A stretch of 64,000 bases of DNA from Granulibacter bethesdensis CGDNIH1 (GTDB lineage Bacteria > Pseudomonadota > Alphaproteobacteria > Acetobacterales > Acetobacteraceae): contig NC_008343.2 of NCBI RefSeq assembly GCF_000014285.2, forward strand, positions 2,528,501 through 2,592,500, read 5' to 3'. The notes beneath the pieces were generated by a model, which was given only the letters and a program-made list of their open reading frames with translations, had not been told where the DNA came from and did no database searches. Below, piece by piece: positions 44,247-53,316 of the stretch. A program made the position numbers and the translations under genes. How positions within the stretch are numbered: the stretch's first letter is position 1; each line of letters starts with the position of its first letter.

Positions 44247-44684
44247 ATGCTGCATCTCATGAAGCTGGCGGTCGGTGTCGAGTCTCCTGCGCATCTTGCC
44301 GCTCTACAGGCTGAACGCGCCAGAGAGCGGCCGGGATCACAGGGCGGGGAATTATGGCATCTGACCCGCCAGACTCCGCGTCAGGGCGAGGCCCTGCTGA
44401 AGGGCGGCTCGCTTTACTGGGTGATTGGCCGATTACTGTCCGTGCGCCAGCCTATTACCGGGCTCAGTGAGCAGCATAAACCGGATGGCACGCCGTGCTG
44501 TGCCATTCATCTGGCACCCGACCTGATTCCCGTCTCGGCGCGTGTGATCAAGCCCTTTCAGGGCTGGCGCTACCTCAAGCCTGAAGATGCCCCACCTGAT
44601 CTGACCCGTGCCGTCAACCATGACGATATTGCCCGTCTGCCTGAACCCTTGCGGCGGAAATTGCAGGCGTTGAGCCTGATCTGA
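44247..44684 (+). CDS. DUF1489-family protein
   Basis: 145 residues starting MLHLMKLAVGVESP. Conserved segments include LWHLTRQTPRQGEALLKGGSLYWVIGR and KPFQGWRYLKPEDAPPDLT, which match the alphaproteobacterial DUF1489 family. Function is unknown; the family shows no enzyme motif. A strong terminator lies 38 bp past its stop. The gene is divergent from yceI. Confidence 0.85.
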   Translation: MLHLMKLAVGVESPAHLAALQAERARERPGSQGGELWHLTRQTPRQGEALLKGGSLYWVIGRLLSVRQPITGLSEQHKPDGTPCCAIHLAPDLIPVSARVIKPFQGWRYLKPEDAPPDLTRAVNHDDIARLPEPLRRKLQALSLI

Positions 44685-44721
44685 ACCACAGACAGGTTAC
44701 CCGCTGTGGCACTGCCCGTCC

Positions 44722-44758
44722 GGCTGCCCCTTACGGCAGCCGCAAGGGGCAGCCTTTT
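44722..44758 (+). terminator. Strong rho-independent terminator of the DUF1489 gene
   Basis: GGCTGCCCCTT (44722-44732) pairs perfectly with AAGGGGCAGCC (44744-44754) with an 11-nt loop, followed by TTTT. Confidence 0.85.
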
Positions 44759-44763
44759 GGGTG

Positions 44764-44935
44764 GGACAATTTGTCCATGCCAGACAGCAAAACGGGCGCT
44801 CATTGTCCTGAATTAGGACTTGCGCGCCCGCTTGGCAGCTTTTATGTTGCAGTGCAGCAGCCGTTGGGTGGCTGTCTATTGGATGTTTCTTCCCCAAACT
44901 TGGCAGTGTCATAGGTATGTCCTATTGGCGCTGCC
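44764..44935 (+). other. Structured spacer before the orphan methyltransferase
   Basis: 347 bp (44685-45031) lie between DUF1489 and the methyltransferase without a gene. After the terminator come the palindrome GGACAA-T-TTGTCC (44764-44776); a nested hairpin, CGGGCGC (44793-44799) with GCGCCCG (44824-44830), enclosing GTCCT (44805-44809) with AGGAC (44815-44819); and a second nested hairpin, GGCAG (44902-44906) with CTGCC (44931-44935), enclosing ATAGG (44911-44915) with CCTAT (44921-44925). This could be a small RNA or the leader of the methyltransferase gene. A GATTC (GANTC) site is at 45017-45021. Confidence 0.5.
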
Positions 44936-45031
44936 GAATTTTCTTTAGACCTGTGTGCCCTGCCATGCAACAGGCAATTTTTCCGTTGTTTGCCCTTGCA
45001 CCATCCGCCGTGGTCTGATTCATCTGATATC

Positions 45032-45970
45032 ATGAAACAGCAGGCGATCACGCCGCCCGCGCCTTGTACGGATGACTCTGCCAGTCCCACATTTTCTGGC
45101 GGACGTGTCCGTGCCAAAGCGGGCAGGCCATCGAAAAAAAAAACCTCTTCACCCTCGCTCCGGCCGGTCTGGCCCAGTCCTGCTTCTGCCGAGGATCGGC
45201 ATCGGCTGTATTGTGGGGATTGCCTGACCGTTCTGCCTTTTCTGGCAGAGGGCAGCGTGGATGTGATTGTCACGTCCCCCCCCTATAATCTCGATCTCGG
45301 CTATGCCAGCTATCTCGATAGCAGGGGGGAAGAAGAGTATCTCGACTGGATGACGCAGGTTGCTACCGCGCTCAAAAGGGTGCTGGCACCGGGCGGTTCG
45401 TTTTTCCTCAATGTTTCCGGCTCGCCTTCCCGCCCGTGGCTGCCGTTCGAGCTGATCGTGCGGCTGCGCACCTTGTTCGTGTTGCAGAACCATATTGTCT
45501 GGATCAAATCCGTGGCGACCCCCGCCGTCTCGGTCGGGCATTACAAGCCGGTGAACGGCAAGCGTTTCCTCAACCATGCCCAGGAGCACATCTTCCATCT
45601 CACCCACAAAGGAGATGTGAAGCTGGACCGGCTTGCCGTCGGGGTGCCTTATAAGGACAAGTCGAATATTGTCCGCCGCGGCCATGCCCAGGATCTGCGA
45701 TGCCGCGGCAATACCTGGTTCATTCCTTATGAGACCGTACGCAGCAAAAGCCAGAAATTCCTGCATCCCGGCACGTTTCCGGTGACATTGCCGCGCTGGT
45801 GCATACGGCTGCATGGTGTGGCCGATGCGCTGGTGCTGGATCCGTTCATGGGCACCGGCACCACCGGCGTTGCCGCACAGGCTGAAGGCGCGCGCAGCAT
45901 CGGCATCGAGCTTGACCAAGGCTATATCAGCATTGCCGCAAACCGCATGATGGAAGCAGAAGGCAGCTGA
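45032..45970 (+). CDS. Orphan beta-class DNA methyltransferase
   Basis: 312 residues from ATG 45032; a TTG frame from 44990 is unlikely. The catalytic motif is TSPPYN at residues 81-86 and the SAM motif is DPFMGTGTTG from residue 270, the order of beta-class enzymes. TSPPY is the form usual in N4-cytosine methyltransferases, but N6-adenine cannot be excluded. The target domain lies between. No restriction gene is next to it, so it is an orphan. It is not CcrM-like: it lacks that family's DPPYN core and C-terminal extension. The N-terminus (about 50 residues) is rich in Lys/Ser/Pro and probably disordered. Confidence 0.85.
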   Translation: MKQQAITPPAPCTDDSASPTFSGGRVRAKAGRPSKKKTSSPSLRPVWPSPASAEDRHRLYCGDCLTVLPFLAEGSVDVIVTSPPYNLDLGYASYLDSRGEEEYLDWMTQVATALKRVLAPGGSFFLNVSGSPSRPWLPFELIVRLRTLFVLQNHIVWIKSVATPAVSVGHYKPVNGKRFLNHAQEHIFHLTHKGDVKLDRLAVGVPYKDKSNIVRRGHAQDLRCRGNTWFIPYETVRSKSQKFLHPGTFPVTLPRWCIRLHGVADALVLDPFMGTGTTGVAAQAEGARSIGIELDQGYISIAANRMMEAEGS

Positions 45971-46021
45971 CAGCCTCTCTTTTCTCACGATCCGTCCCTC
46001 CCCCAGGCAGGAAGCGAGACC

Positions 46022-46807
46022 ATGCCTCAACCCTCGACCGCCCGCCTGAAGACAGAACCGCGCGTCGCCCTGTTCGTCACCTGTCTGGTCGATCTCTATC
46101 GGCCCAGCGTCGCTTTTTCCGCGATCAAGCTGCTGGAGCAGGCCGGATGCAAGGTTTCCGTTCCGCGTGGACAGACCTGCTGCGGCCAGCCCGCTTTCAA
46201 TACCGGAGACCGTGTGACGGCCAAAGCACTGGCGCGCGATATTCTGGCCAGTTTTCAGGGATATGATTACGTCGTCATTCCATCAGGCTCCTGCGGGGGG
46301 ATGCTGCGTCATCAATTGCCCGATCTTCTGGCGGATGACCCTGCTCTGGCGCCTCTGGCTGCTGATCTGGCCAGACGCTGTCATGAACTGGTCAGTTTCC
46401 TGACCGACATACGCGGCGTGACGACGACCCCCGCCCCTTCACCGGGCCGTGTCACCTATCACGACAGCTGCGCCGGATTGCGGGAGCTGGGGATCAAGCA
46501 ACAACCCCGCGATCTGCTGCGCGCCATGGATGCGGAGATCGTCGAAATGGAGGCCCCGGAAACATGCTGCGGCTTCGGCGGTACGTTCTGCGTCAAATAT
46601 CCGGAGATCTCGACCCGCATGGCCCGCGACAAGGTGGCGGACATCGTGGCTACAGGGGCAGACATGATTCTGGCCGGAGATATGGGCTGCCTGCTGAACA
46701 TGGCCGGCACGCTGCTGCGCGAAGGATCAACGGTGCAGGTCCGCCACGTAGCGGAGGTTCTGGCCGGCCCCACTGGCCCCGCAATCGGTCAGCCCACCGA
46801 CAAATGA
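46022..46807 (+). CDS. lutA: Lactate utilization protein LutA (Fe-S binding)
   Basis: 261 residues with the two CCG domains: RGQTCCGQPAFNTG and PETCCGFGGTFCVKYPEIS, plus CLVD and GSCGGML segments. These Cys-rich motifs bind the iron-sulfur clusters of the LutABC (LldEFG) L-lactate dehydrogenase. lutB and lutC follow in the same direction after an inserted maoC-like gene. A gap of about 176 bp separates it from that gene, so a separate promoter is possible. Homologous to glycolate oxidase GlcF-type subunits. Confidence 0.93.
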   Translation: MPQPSTARLKTEPRVALFVTCLVDLYRPSVAFSAIKLLEQAGCKVSVPRGQTCCGQPAFNTGDRVTAKALARDILASFQGYDYVVIPSGSCGGMLRHQLPDLLADDPALAPLAADLARRCHELVSFLTDIRGVTTTPAPSPGRVTYHDSCAGLRELGIKQQPRDLLRAMDAEIVEMEAPETCCGFGGTFCVKYPEISTRMARDKVADIVATGADMILAGDMGCLLNMAGTLLREGSTVQVRHVAEVLAGPTGPAIGQPTDK

Positions 46808-46983
46808 CCGTCACAGCCAGTCCAACGCCGGTTTCAAGGGGCCAGTGACCCGCGACAAAATGATGACAGGGCTACCGTTGACACCTATTGTGAACGAACA
46901 ACCTTCACATTAGTTTCATCTTAACCTCGGGATACGCAATTTTTATTATGTCCATGCCTGCTGCACGGATGGAGACCTTCAAC

Positions 46984-47499
46984 ATGGACGGACATGCCGC
47001 CTCTTTCCGGCTCAGCCATGAGAGAACAGACATCCATGCGCGTTACTTTGACGATTTCCAGCTGGGAGAGCGTTTTATTCTGCCTCCGATTGCGCTGACC
47101 CGCTCCCTGATCGACTCTTTCCGCGCCATCAGCGGCGAGACTCATCCCCTGCATCATGATCCGGTCTGGTGTCGGGAGAACGGGCATCCCGGCGTGCTGG
47201 TGCATGGATTTCAGGTTCTGGCAGTCACCACGGCGGGCGCATCACCGTTTCATGCCATGGTGGAAAACAGCCTGCTGGGTCTGGTCGAACAAAGCAGCCG
47301 CTTCATCCGTCCCGTCTATGCCGGGGATACACTCCATCCGGTGCTGCAAATCGTGGAACTGACCCCCAATACGTCTACCGGGATACTTGTCTTGCGCAGC
47401 ACCGTGCATAACCAGCGCCGGGAACTGGTTCTGGAAGGCTCCCAGCGCTATCTTCTGCGCATGCGTGACCGTTTGCAGCCGGACGATAATCAGGCATAA
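46984..47499 (+). CDS. MaoC-family hotdog dehydratase-like protein
   Basis: 171 residues from ATG 46984, chosen because GGAG lies 9 nt upstream; starts at 46948 or 46969 lack such a site. The hotdog fold and the catalytic segment SGETHPLHHD and hydratase-type GVLVHGFQVL are visible, matching (R)-specific enoyl-CoA hydratase/MaoC proteins. A link to lactate use is not obvious. It stands between lutA and lutB in the same direction, an unusual insertion. Alternative: a nodN-like dehydratase. Confidence 0.85.
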   Translation: MDGHAASFRLSHERTDIHARYFDDFQLGERFILPPIALTRSLIDSFRAISGETHPLHHDPVWCRENGHPGVLVHGFQVLAVTTAGASPFHAMVENSLLGLVEQSSRFIRPVYAGDTLHPVLQIVELTPNTSTGILVLRSTVHNQRRELVLEGSQRYLLRMRDRLQPDDNQA

Positions 47500-47585
47500 C
47501 GCCAGCATCCCCAGGCTGCTCCGGTTGTTTCGCGTGACAATCTTCCGCCGGGAGAAACGCGAAGGCAGCGCAGGAGGACAGCCAG

Positions 47586-49025
47586 ATGCAGGCCCGCTCG
47601 GCCATCTTCAAGGATAATGCGGCCTCTGCCCTTGCTGATCAGCGGTTGCAACAGGCGCTGAAACAGGTACGCCCGCGCTTTACCGGTGGGCGCGCCCGGG
47701 CCAGGGAAGCGCTGCCCGAATTCGAAACGCTGCGCAACACGGCCCGCGATATCCGCAATCATACGCTGACGAATCTGGATTTTTATCTGGAACGCTATGC
47801 CGCACAGGTCGGGGCATCGGGCGGCCATGTGCATTGGGCACCCACCGCCGAGGATGCCTGCCGGACCATTCTGGATATCTGCCGCCGTGTGGGTGCCCGG
47901 CGCGTGGTCAAGGGCAAGTCGATGGTCAGCGAGGAAATCGCCCTGAACGATTTTCTTCAGCAGGACGGGTTGTCGGTCGTAGAAACCGATCTGGGCGAAT
48001 ATGTGCTGCAACTGGCCGATGAAGCCCCCAGCCATATCGTTGCCCCCGCCTTTCACCTGAACCGCGATGACTGGGAAAACCGGTTCCGTGAAGCCCATCA
48101 GCATCTCCCCGCCGATCGGGCCTTTGAGAGCCGGCAGGACATCATGCGCGAAGCCCGCACCGTGCTGCGGCGCCGGTTTCTGGAGGCGGATGTCGGCATC
48201 ACCGGGGCCAATTTTCTGATTGCCGAGACCGGCAGTTCCGTCATCGTCACTAATGAAGGCAATGGCGATCTCAGCCAGACACTGCCGCGTGTCCATATCG
48301 TGCTGACCGGCATCGAGAAAGTCGTGCCGACGCTGGAGGACACGATGACGCTGCTGCGGCTGCTTGGCCGTTCCGCCACCGGTCAGGATCTGACGGCCTA
48401 TACCAGTTTCTCTACCGGCGCGCGCCGGCCCGGCGATCTGGACGGGCCGGAAGAATATCATGTCGTGCTGCTGGATAACGGCCGTAGCGCCATGATCGGA
48501 ACCGAATTTCAGGACATGCTGCGCTGCATACGCTGTGCCGCCTGCATGAATCACTGTCCGGTGTTCGGGGCAGTTGGCGGGCATGCTTATGGCTGGGTCT
48601 ATCCCGGACCGATGGGCAGCGTTCTGACGCCCGGGCTGATCGGCATCGAACAGGCCGCCCTGCTGCCGAATGCCAGCACGTTCTGCGGCGCCTGCGAATC
48701 CGTCTGCCCCGTCAAAATTCCTCTGCCGGGCCTGATGCGGCACTGGCGTGAAAGAGAATTCGAGCGCCATCTGACCCCTTCAGCTTCACGTCGCGGTCTG
48801 GCCATCTGGGCTTTTCTGGCCCGCCACCCCGCTTTGTATCGCCTGACGACCGGTCTGGCTGCCCGGCTGCTGTCCCTGGCCGGAAGACGCAGCGGGCGGT
48901 TCCGGCGTCTGCCGCTGGCCTCCGGCTGGACCGGCGGACGTGATATGCCTGCCCCGGAAGGGACCAGCTTTTTTACCCAATGGGCTGCCTACCAAAGAAA
49001 GACCCGGAAAAGGGCGGTGTCATGA
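47586..49025 (+). CDS. lutB: Lactate utilization protein LutB (Fe-S, LUD domain)
   Basis: 479 residues. N-terminal LUD domain (RVVKGKSMVSEEIALNDFLQQDG) followed by two 4Fe-4S motifs, CIRCAACMNHCPVFGAVGG and CGACESVCPVKIPLP, and a C-terminal helical region. It is the electron-transfer subunit of the LutABC L-lactate oxidase. Its stop overlaps the lutC start in ATGA, so the two are coupled. Length fits the family. Confidence 0.95.
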   Translation: MQARSAIFKDNAASALADQRLQQALKQVRPRFTGGRARAREALPEFETLRNTARDIRNHTLTNLDFYLERYAAQVGASGGHVHWAPTAEDACRTILDICRRVGARRVVKGKSMVSEEIALNDFLQQDGLSVVETDLGEYVLQLADEAPSHIVAPAFHLNRDDWENRFREAHQHLPADRAFESRQDIMREARTVLRRRFLEADVGITGANFLIAETGSSVIVTNEGNGDLSQTLPRVHIVLTGIEKVVPTLEDTMTLLRLLGRSATGQDLTAYTSFSTGARRPGDLDGPEEYHVVLLDNGRSAMIGTEFQDMLRCIRCAACMNHCPVFGAVGGHAYGWVYPGPMGSVLTPGLIGIEQAALLPNASTFCGACESVCPVKIPLPGLMRHWREREFERHLTPSASRRGLAIWAFLARHPALYRLTTGLAARLLSLAGRRSGRFRRLPLASGWTGGRDMPAPEGTSFFTQWAAYQRKTRKRAVS

Positions 49026-49735
49026 GCGCGGGCGCATCAGGAAGTCTTTCCGGAAAGGAGATCATCCTTGCCACGATCCGGCGCGGTCTGCGGCGCGGAG
49101 TATTGCCACCGGATCAGGCTGCCATGCTGGACTCCCGGCTGGCGGCACATCCGCGCCACACCATCCCCGAACGCGCACGGAAACCAGCCGCAGAGCGCAG
49201 GACCGATTTCATCACGCGGGTACAGAAAGAATTCGGCACCGTCGAGGAAGTCGCCTCCCTCAGAGACATTCCTGCCGCCATCGCCCGTTATCTGGCTTCA
49301 CGCGGCCTTCCCGCTGCCGTGACGGTCGCGCCTCATCCTGCCCTGCACAGCCTCGACTGGTCAGCGGCAGGTCTGGAGACGGGATGGGGCCGCGTTCATG
49401 GAACGGAAACTGTCTCGGTCCAGTATGCCTTTGCCGGGATCTCCGAAACCGGTACCCTGATGATGCCCTCCGGGCCGGAGCGCCCGGTCACGCTCAACGT
49501 GCTGACGGAAACCGCCATTGCCGTCCTGCCGGTGGAACGCATTGTGGGCGCTTACGAAGATGCATGGGATCTGCTGCGCAGGGAGATCGGAGCCATGCCA
49601 CGCTCCGTCATGCTGATCACAGGCCCATCCCGCTCCGCCGATATAGAACAGCAACTGGAGCTGGGCGCCCACGGCCCTCGTGACATCCATATCATCCTGT
49701 TCAGCCAGCATACCCCATCCGCGCCGCATGGCTAA
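49022..49735 (+). CDS. lutC: Lactate utilization protein LutC (LUD domain)
   Basis: 237 residues from ATG 49022, overlapping lutB. One LUD/DUF162 domain with the typical GISETGTLMMPSGPERPVTLNVL-like segment split into two motifs (AGISETGTLMM and LTETAIAVLPVERIV) and the closing GPSRSADIEQQLELGAHGP. It completes the L-lactate oxidation complex. An Smr-domain gene starts 8 bp before its stop. Confidence 0.93.
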   Translation: MSAGASGSLSGKEIILATIRRGLRRGVLPPDQAAMLDSRLAAHPRHTIPERARKPAAERRTDFITRVQKEFGTVEEVASLRDIPAAIARYLASRGLPAAVTVAPHPALHSLDWSAAGLETGWGRVHGTETVSVQYAFAGISETGTLMMPSGPERPVTLNVLTETAIAVLPVERIVGAYEDAWDLLRREIGAMPRSVMLITGPSRSADIEQQLELGAHGPRDIHIILFSQHTPSAPHG

Positions 49736-50378
49736 ACGGCCTTACAACGTTCCTCCGGTCACGCCCGGCAAGGCGCTGACCAGGCCCGGACCTCCTTCCC
49801 GTCGCTCCGCACGGAAACTGAGCGAGGCCGAGCGCACGGAATGGACACGCTATACCGTGGCCGTGATTCCGCTGCACGGCAAAGCCGGACATGGGGAGAA
49901 TGCGATTCCTCCTGCAGCGGCCATCACAGACTCTCCGATACACAGCGCCAGGCACGGCCCCGTTGCCGCTCCATCCTTCCGCCAGACTGAATCCGGGGCC
50001 GGGGCACCCACCTTCGCCCAGCTTTTTCCTCTGCCAGCCGGGGCGCAGCCTCCGGGGGTGGACACCGGCACATGGAACCGGTTCCGCAACGGGCGACTGG
50101 GCGCAACCCGGACGCTGGATCTGCACGGGCATACCCTGCAACACGCCTATCATACGTTCGAGGCGATGCTGCTGCGCGCCCATACGGACGGGCTGCGCTG
50201 CATTGAGGTCATTACCGGGCGTGGCCGGACCGGATCAGGTGAAACCGTCGGGGCGATCCGGCGGGAGCTTCCCCTCTGGATCAATCTCCCGCATCTGCGT
50301 CCCCTGGTGCTGGGCATAACCTATCCCCACGCCGCCAATACCGGATCAGTGCGCATCCTGCTGCGTAAGCAGAAATGA
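49728..50378 (+). CDS. Smr-domain protein
   Basis: 216 residues from ATG 49728, overlapping lutC by 8 bp. The C-terminal half is a small MutS-related domain: LDLHGHTLQHAYHTFEAML and the downstream ITGRGRTGSGETVGAIRRELP, with the LDLHGH motif of Smr nucleases. The first 100 residues are a basic/Pro-rich linker. Smr domains cleave structured RNA or DNA; here the substrate is unknown. In other Alphaproteobacteria Smr genes sit beside mltA; mltA is the next but one gene here, on the other strand, with a kinase between. Confidence 0.9.
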   Translation: MAKRPYNVPPVTPGKALTRPGPPSRRSARKLSEAERTEWTRYTVAVIPLHGKAGHGENAIPPAAAITDSPIHSARHGPVAAPSFRQTESGAGAPTFAQLFPLPAGAQPPGVDTGTWNRFRNGRLGATRTLDLHGHTLQHAYHTFEAMLLRAHTDGLRCIEVITGRGRTGSGETVGAIRRELPLWINLPHLRPLVLGITYPHAANTGSVRILLRKQK

Positions 50379-50566
50379 TTAACCGGCTTATTGTGCTGCC
50401 CCGATCAAGACGTTTTAAATTGACCGTCGTCATGATACCCGCGTGAATGCATTATCCAGCCATGGGCAGCGCTGATCCTGGGCATAAGTGCGTGTGTGGT
50501 TTTGCTTTTTCCGCCGGCCAGGCCTGAGCTTCATTCAGGCCCGGTCATCGTATTTGAAAAGAATGG

Positions 50567-53296
50567 ATGCCCATGTGCCTGCCTGAATCTTCCTCCGGCT
50601 GCGACGATTCAGCCCCGGTTCTTTTTCCCGATGCGGCCCCCGGAGAAATCATTACTTATCTGCGCGCCATGGACTGGGACGCATCCCTGATCGGTCCCCC
50701 CGAAAACTGGTCCGAACCGTTTCGGAATGCGGTTGCGCTCATGCTCAATGCCAAAGCACAGATCGCCATGTTCTGCGGACCGGAGCTGGTCGCGCTTTAC
50801 AACGATGCCTACGCGCCTGCCATCGGGGGTCACCATCCGGGTGCGCTCGGTCGCCCGGCACAGGAAAACTGGCAGGAAATCTGGGATGTGCTGGAACCAC
50901 TGCTCCGCTCGGTTATGGAGACCGGCCAGACGGTGTATGGCCAGAACTATCCGTTCAGGGTCAACCGGCACGGGTACATGGAAGAAGTTTTCTTCGATAT
51001 TTCCTACAGCCCCGTTCATGGTCCGGATGGAACGGTGGAAGCCGTTTTCTGCATTGTTGCCGACCGCACCCAACGGGTCATTGATGATCGTCGTCTGCGC
51101 ACCCTACAGGCGATCAGCCTGAATATTCTCAGCAACACGGTTGAAAACTGTGCGACCTCGGCGCTGGATATTCTGGCGCGCGAAAGCACACAGGATATAC
51201 CGCATGCCGCTCTCTATATCCGCAGGGAAGCCCCCGAGCGGCTGGATTGCATCGGCTGGTACGGTGCACAGCCTGCAACGCTGAGTATTCCCCTTGTACA
51301 GCATACCCTCCCGGCAGCGGAGGATGTTGCCACTTCAGAGTCCTGGAAAAACCTGATCAGGGCGGCTCTGGACAGCGGGAATGCCGTCTATGGTCCGTCA
51401 CGGGCACTGTTTCCCACTCTGCCGGCTTTGAGTGCGGAACGGATGGCCATTCTTCCGCTTCAGGTGACGCACCATATCGCCGGTGTGCTGATTGTGGGTA
51501 AAAGCAGGCTCTATCCACCGGATGCGGAGTATTATCGCTTTTTCCAGCTCGTGGCCAATCTGGTCTCCACCGGCCTGACCACCGCCATTGCCCTGCGCGA
51601 GCAGCGGCACCGGGCCAAGATCCTGGAACAGAAAGTTGCCGCCGCCATCGCCGAGCGGGAAATTTCAGAAACCAGACTGCGGCAGGCCCAGAAAATGGAA
51701 ATGATCGGTCGTCTGGCGGGTGGCGTTGCCCATGATTTCAACAATCTGCTTCAGGTGATCGGCAGCAATCTGGAACTGACCATCCTGCAACTGCCCGAAA
51801 CATCAGCTGAACGCAGACGTCTGACCTCCGCGCTGGAGGCGATGCAGCGCGGCTCCCGTCTGGCCTCCCAGATGCTGGCATTCGGGCGGCGGCAGCCCCT
51901 GTCTCCCCAAGCGGTCAGCCCGTCGCGGCTGCTACAGACAGTGCAGGATATCCTGCTCCGCACTTTGGGGGCCGGGATTACACTGAGAATCCATACGGCT
52001 CCCGACTCATGGAATATTCGCGTTGATCGGGGACAGATCGAGGCAGCCATCCTGAACCTGACCCTGAATGCACGGGATGCAATGAAAGGCCATGGCAGCC
52101 TGACCATCACCACGGCCAACACTGTTGTGAAGCCCAGCCAGAACGGCTCGATTCTGGAAATACAGCCGGGGGATTATGTCACGCTGACCGTCACCGATAC
52201 GGGGTGCGGCATGGCCCCCGATGTCATCACCCATGTGTTTGAGCCGTTCTTCACCACCAAATCCGAAGGTCAGGGCACCGGACTTGGCATGTCGATGGTA
52301 TACGGCTTCGTCAAACAAAGCGGGGGCGATATCCGGATCGATTCCGCCCCGGGTCGCGGTACATCCATCAGCCTGATCCTGCCACGCGCCGATGAAGAAG
52401 ACAGCCTGTCGGATACGCCCCTTCTGGCGCTGGATAATACCATGCTGGAAGGACACGAAACGATTCTTGTGGTCGAGGACGAAGACGCCGTACGGCAAAG
52501 CGTGCAGGAAACCCTCAGTCAGCTGGGTTACAACGTTCTCACCGCCCGCGATGCCGACGAAGCCCTTGCGATTCTTGACAGCACGATCCGGATTGATCTG
52601 GTGTTCACAGACATCATCATGCCGGGAACGATGCGAGGCACCGACCTTGCCGTCAGGATCAGACAGCTTCGGCCCGAAACCGCCATCCTGTTCACATCAG
52701 GATATACGGATAGCTCCGTTCATCGTGATGATGACAACCCGATTCAGTTACTGAACAAACCCTATTCACGCGATAAGCTGGCCCACAGCATCCGTGCCGC
52801 ACTGATAACCGCACGTTCCACGCCGTCTTTTCCGCACACAGCTTCCCTCCAGACAGCCGGTGATGTCTTGTCCTCCAGCCATTCCCTTTCCTCAGCCTCA
52901 CCGCAGCAACAATGGACCATTCTGGTGACCGAGGATGATCCGCTGATCCGTATGAACCTGATCGACCTGCTGGAGGAAGCGGGACATAGCCCGATCGAGG
53001 CGGAAAATGCCGAGGAAGCGCTGAGCTATCTAAAAACCCATTCACCCGACATTCTGTTCACCGATATAAGCCTGCCGGGCCTGTCCGGTGTTGAGCTGGC
53101 CTGTCTGGCACGTAAACGATATCCTTCTATCGGGATCATTTTTTCCAGCGGATACGCGGATGTTCCCGGCCTGCCGGCGGAGATGAAGCAAAACAGCTGC
53201 CTGTTGGGCAAACCCTTCACCTCCCATGAACTGGTTAAAACACTGCTGCAGGCCTGGGAAAACCGCCCGGCCCAAGGGACTGATCATGGGGGCTGA
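50567..53296 (+). CDS. Hybrid histidine kinase with two receiver domains
   Basis: 909 residues, no membrane segment. Order: PAS-like sensor (about 30-165, MDWDASLIGPPENW), GAF-like domain (about 180-350), coiled coil, HisKA with His389 in VAHDFNNLLQ, HATPase (TGCGMAPD and GTGLGMSMVYG), then receiver 1 with Asp682 (FTDIIMPG) and receiver 2 with Asp833 (FTDISLPG). The domain layout fits a soluble sensor of light, redox or small molecules; no output domain, HPt or DNA-binding partner lies nearby. The leader has a 7-bp hairpin (GGCCTGA 50521-50527 with TCAGGCC 50535-50541). ATG 50567 is chosen, with 50573 an alternative. Confidence 0.9.
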   Translation: MPMCLPESSSGCDDSAPVLFPDAAPGEIITYLRAMDWDASLIGPPENWSEPFRNAVALMLNAKAQIAMFCGPELVALYNDAYAPAIGGHHPGALGRPAQENWQEIWDVLEPLLRSVMETGQTVYGQNYPFRVNRHGYMEEVFFDISYSPVHGPDGTVEAVFCIVADRTQRVIDDRRLRTLQAISLNILSNTVENCATSALDILARESTQDIPHAALYIRREAPERLDCIGWYGAQPATLSIPLVQHTLPAAEDVATSESWKNLIRAALDSGNAVYGPSRALFPTLPALSAERMAILPLQVTHHIAGVLIVGKSRLYPPDAEYYRFFQLVANLVSTGLTTAIALREQRHRAKILEQKVAAAIAEREISETRLRQAQKMEMIGRLAGGVAHDFNNLLQVIGSNLELTILQLPETSAERRRLTSALEAMQRGSRLASQMLAFGRRQPLSPQAVSPSRLLQTVQDILLRTLGAGITLRIHTAPDSWNIRVDRGQIEAAILNLTLNARDAMKGHGSLTITTANTVVKPSQNGSILEIQPGDYVTLTVTDTGCGMAPDVITHVFEPFFTTKSEGQGTGLGMSMVYGFVKQSGGDIRIDSAPGRGTSISLILPRADEEDSLSDTPLLALDNTMLEGHETILVVEDEDAVRQSVQETLSQLGYNVLTARDADEALAILDSTIRIDLVFTDIIMPGTMRGTDLAVRIRQLRPETAILFTSGYTDSSVHRDDDNPIQLLNKPYSRDKLAHSIRAALITARSTPSFPHTASLQTAGDVLSSSHSLSSASPQQQWTILVTEDDPLIRMNLIDLLEEAGHSPIEAENAEEALSYLKTHSPDILFTDISLPGLSGVELACLARKRYPSIGIIFSSGYADVPGLPAEMKQNSCLLGKPFTSHELVKTLLQAWENRPAQGTDHGG

Positions 53297-53316
53297 TCAG
53301 GGATGACGCGGCCGCT

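Noticed and set aside
45032..45970. CcrM cell-cycle methyltransferase
   Set aside because: The catalytic motif is TSPPYN and the CcrM C-terminal domain is absent, although a GANTC site precedes the gene.
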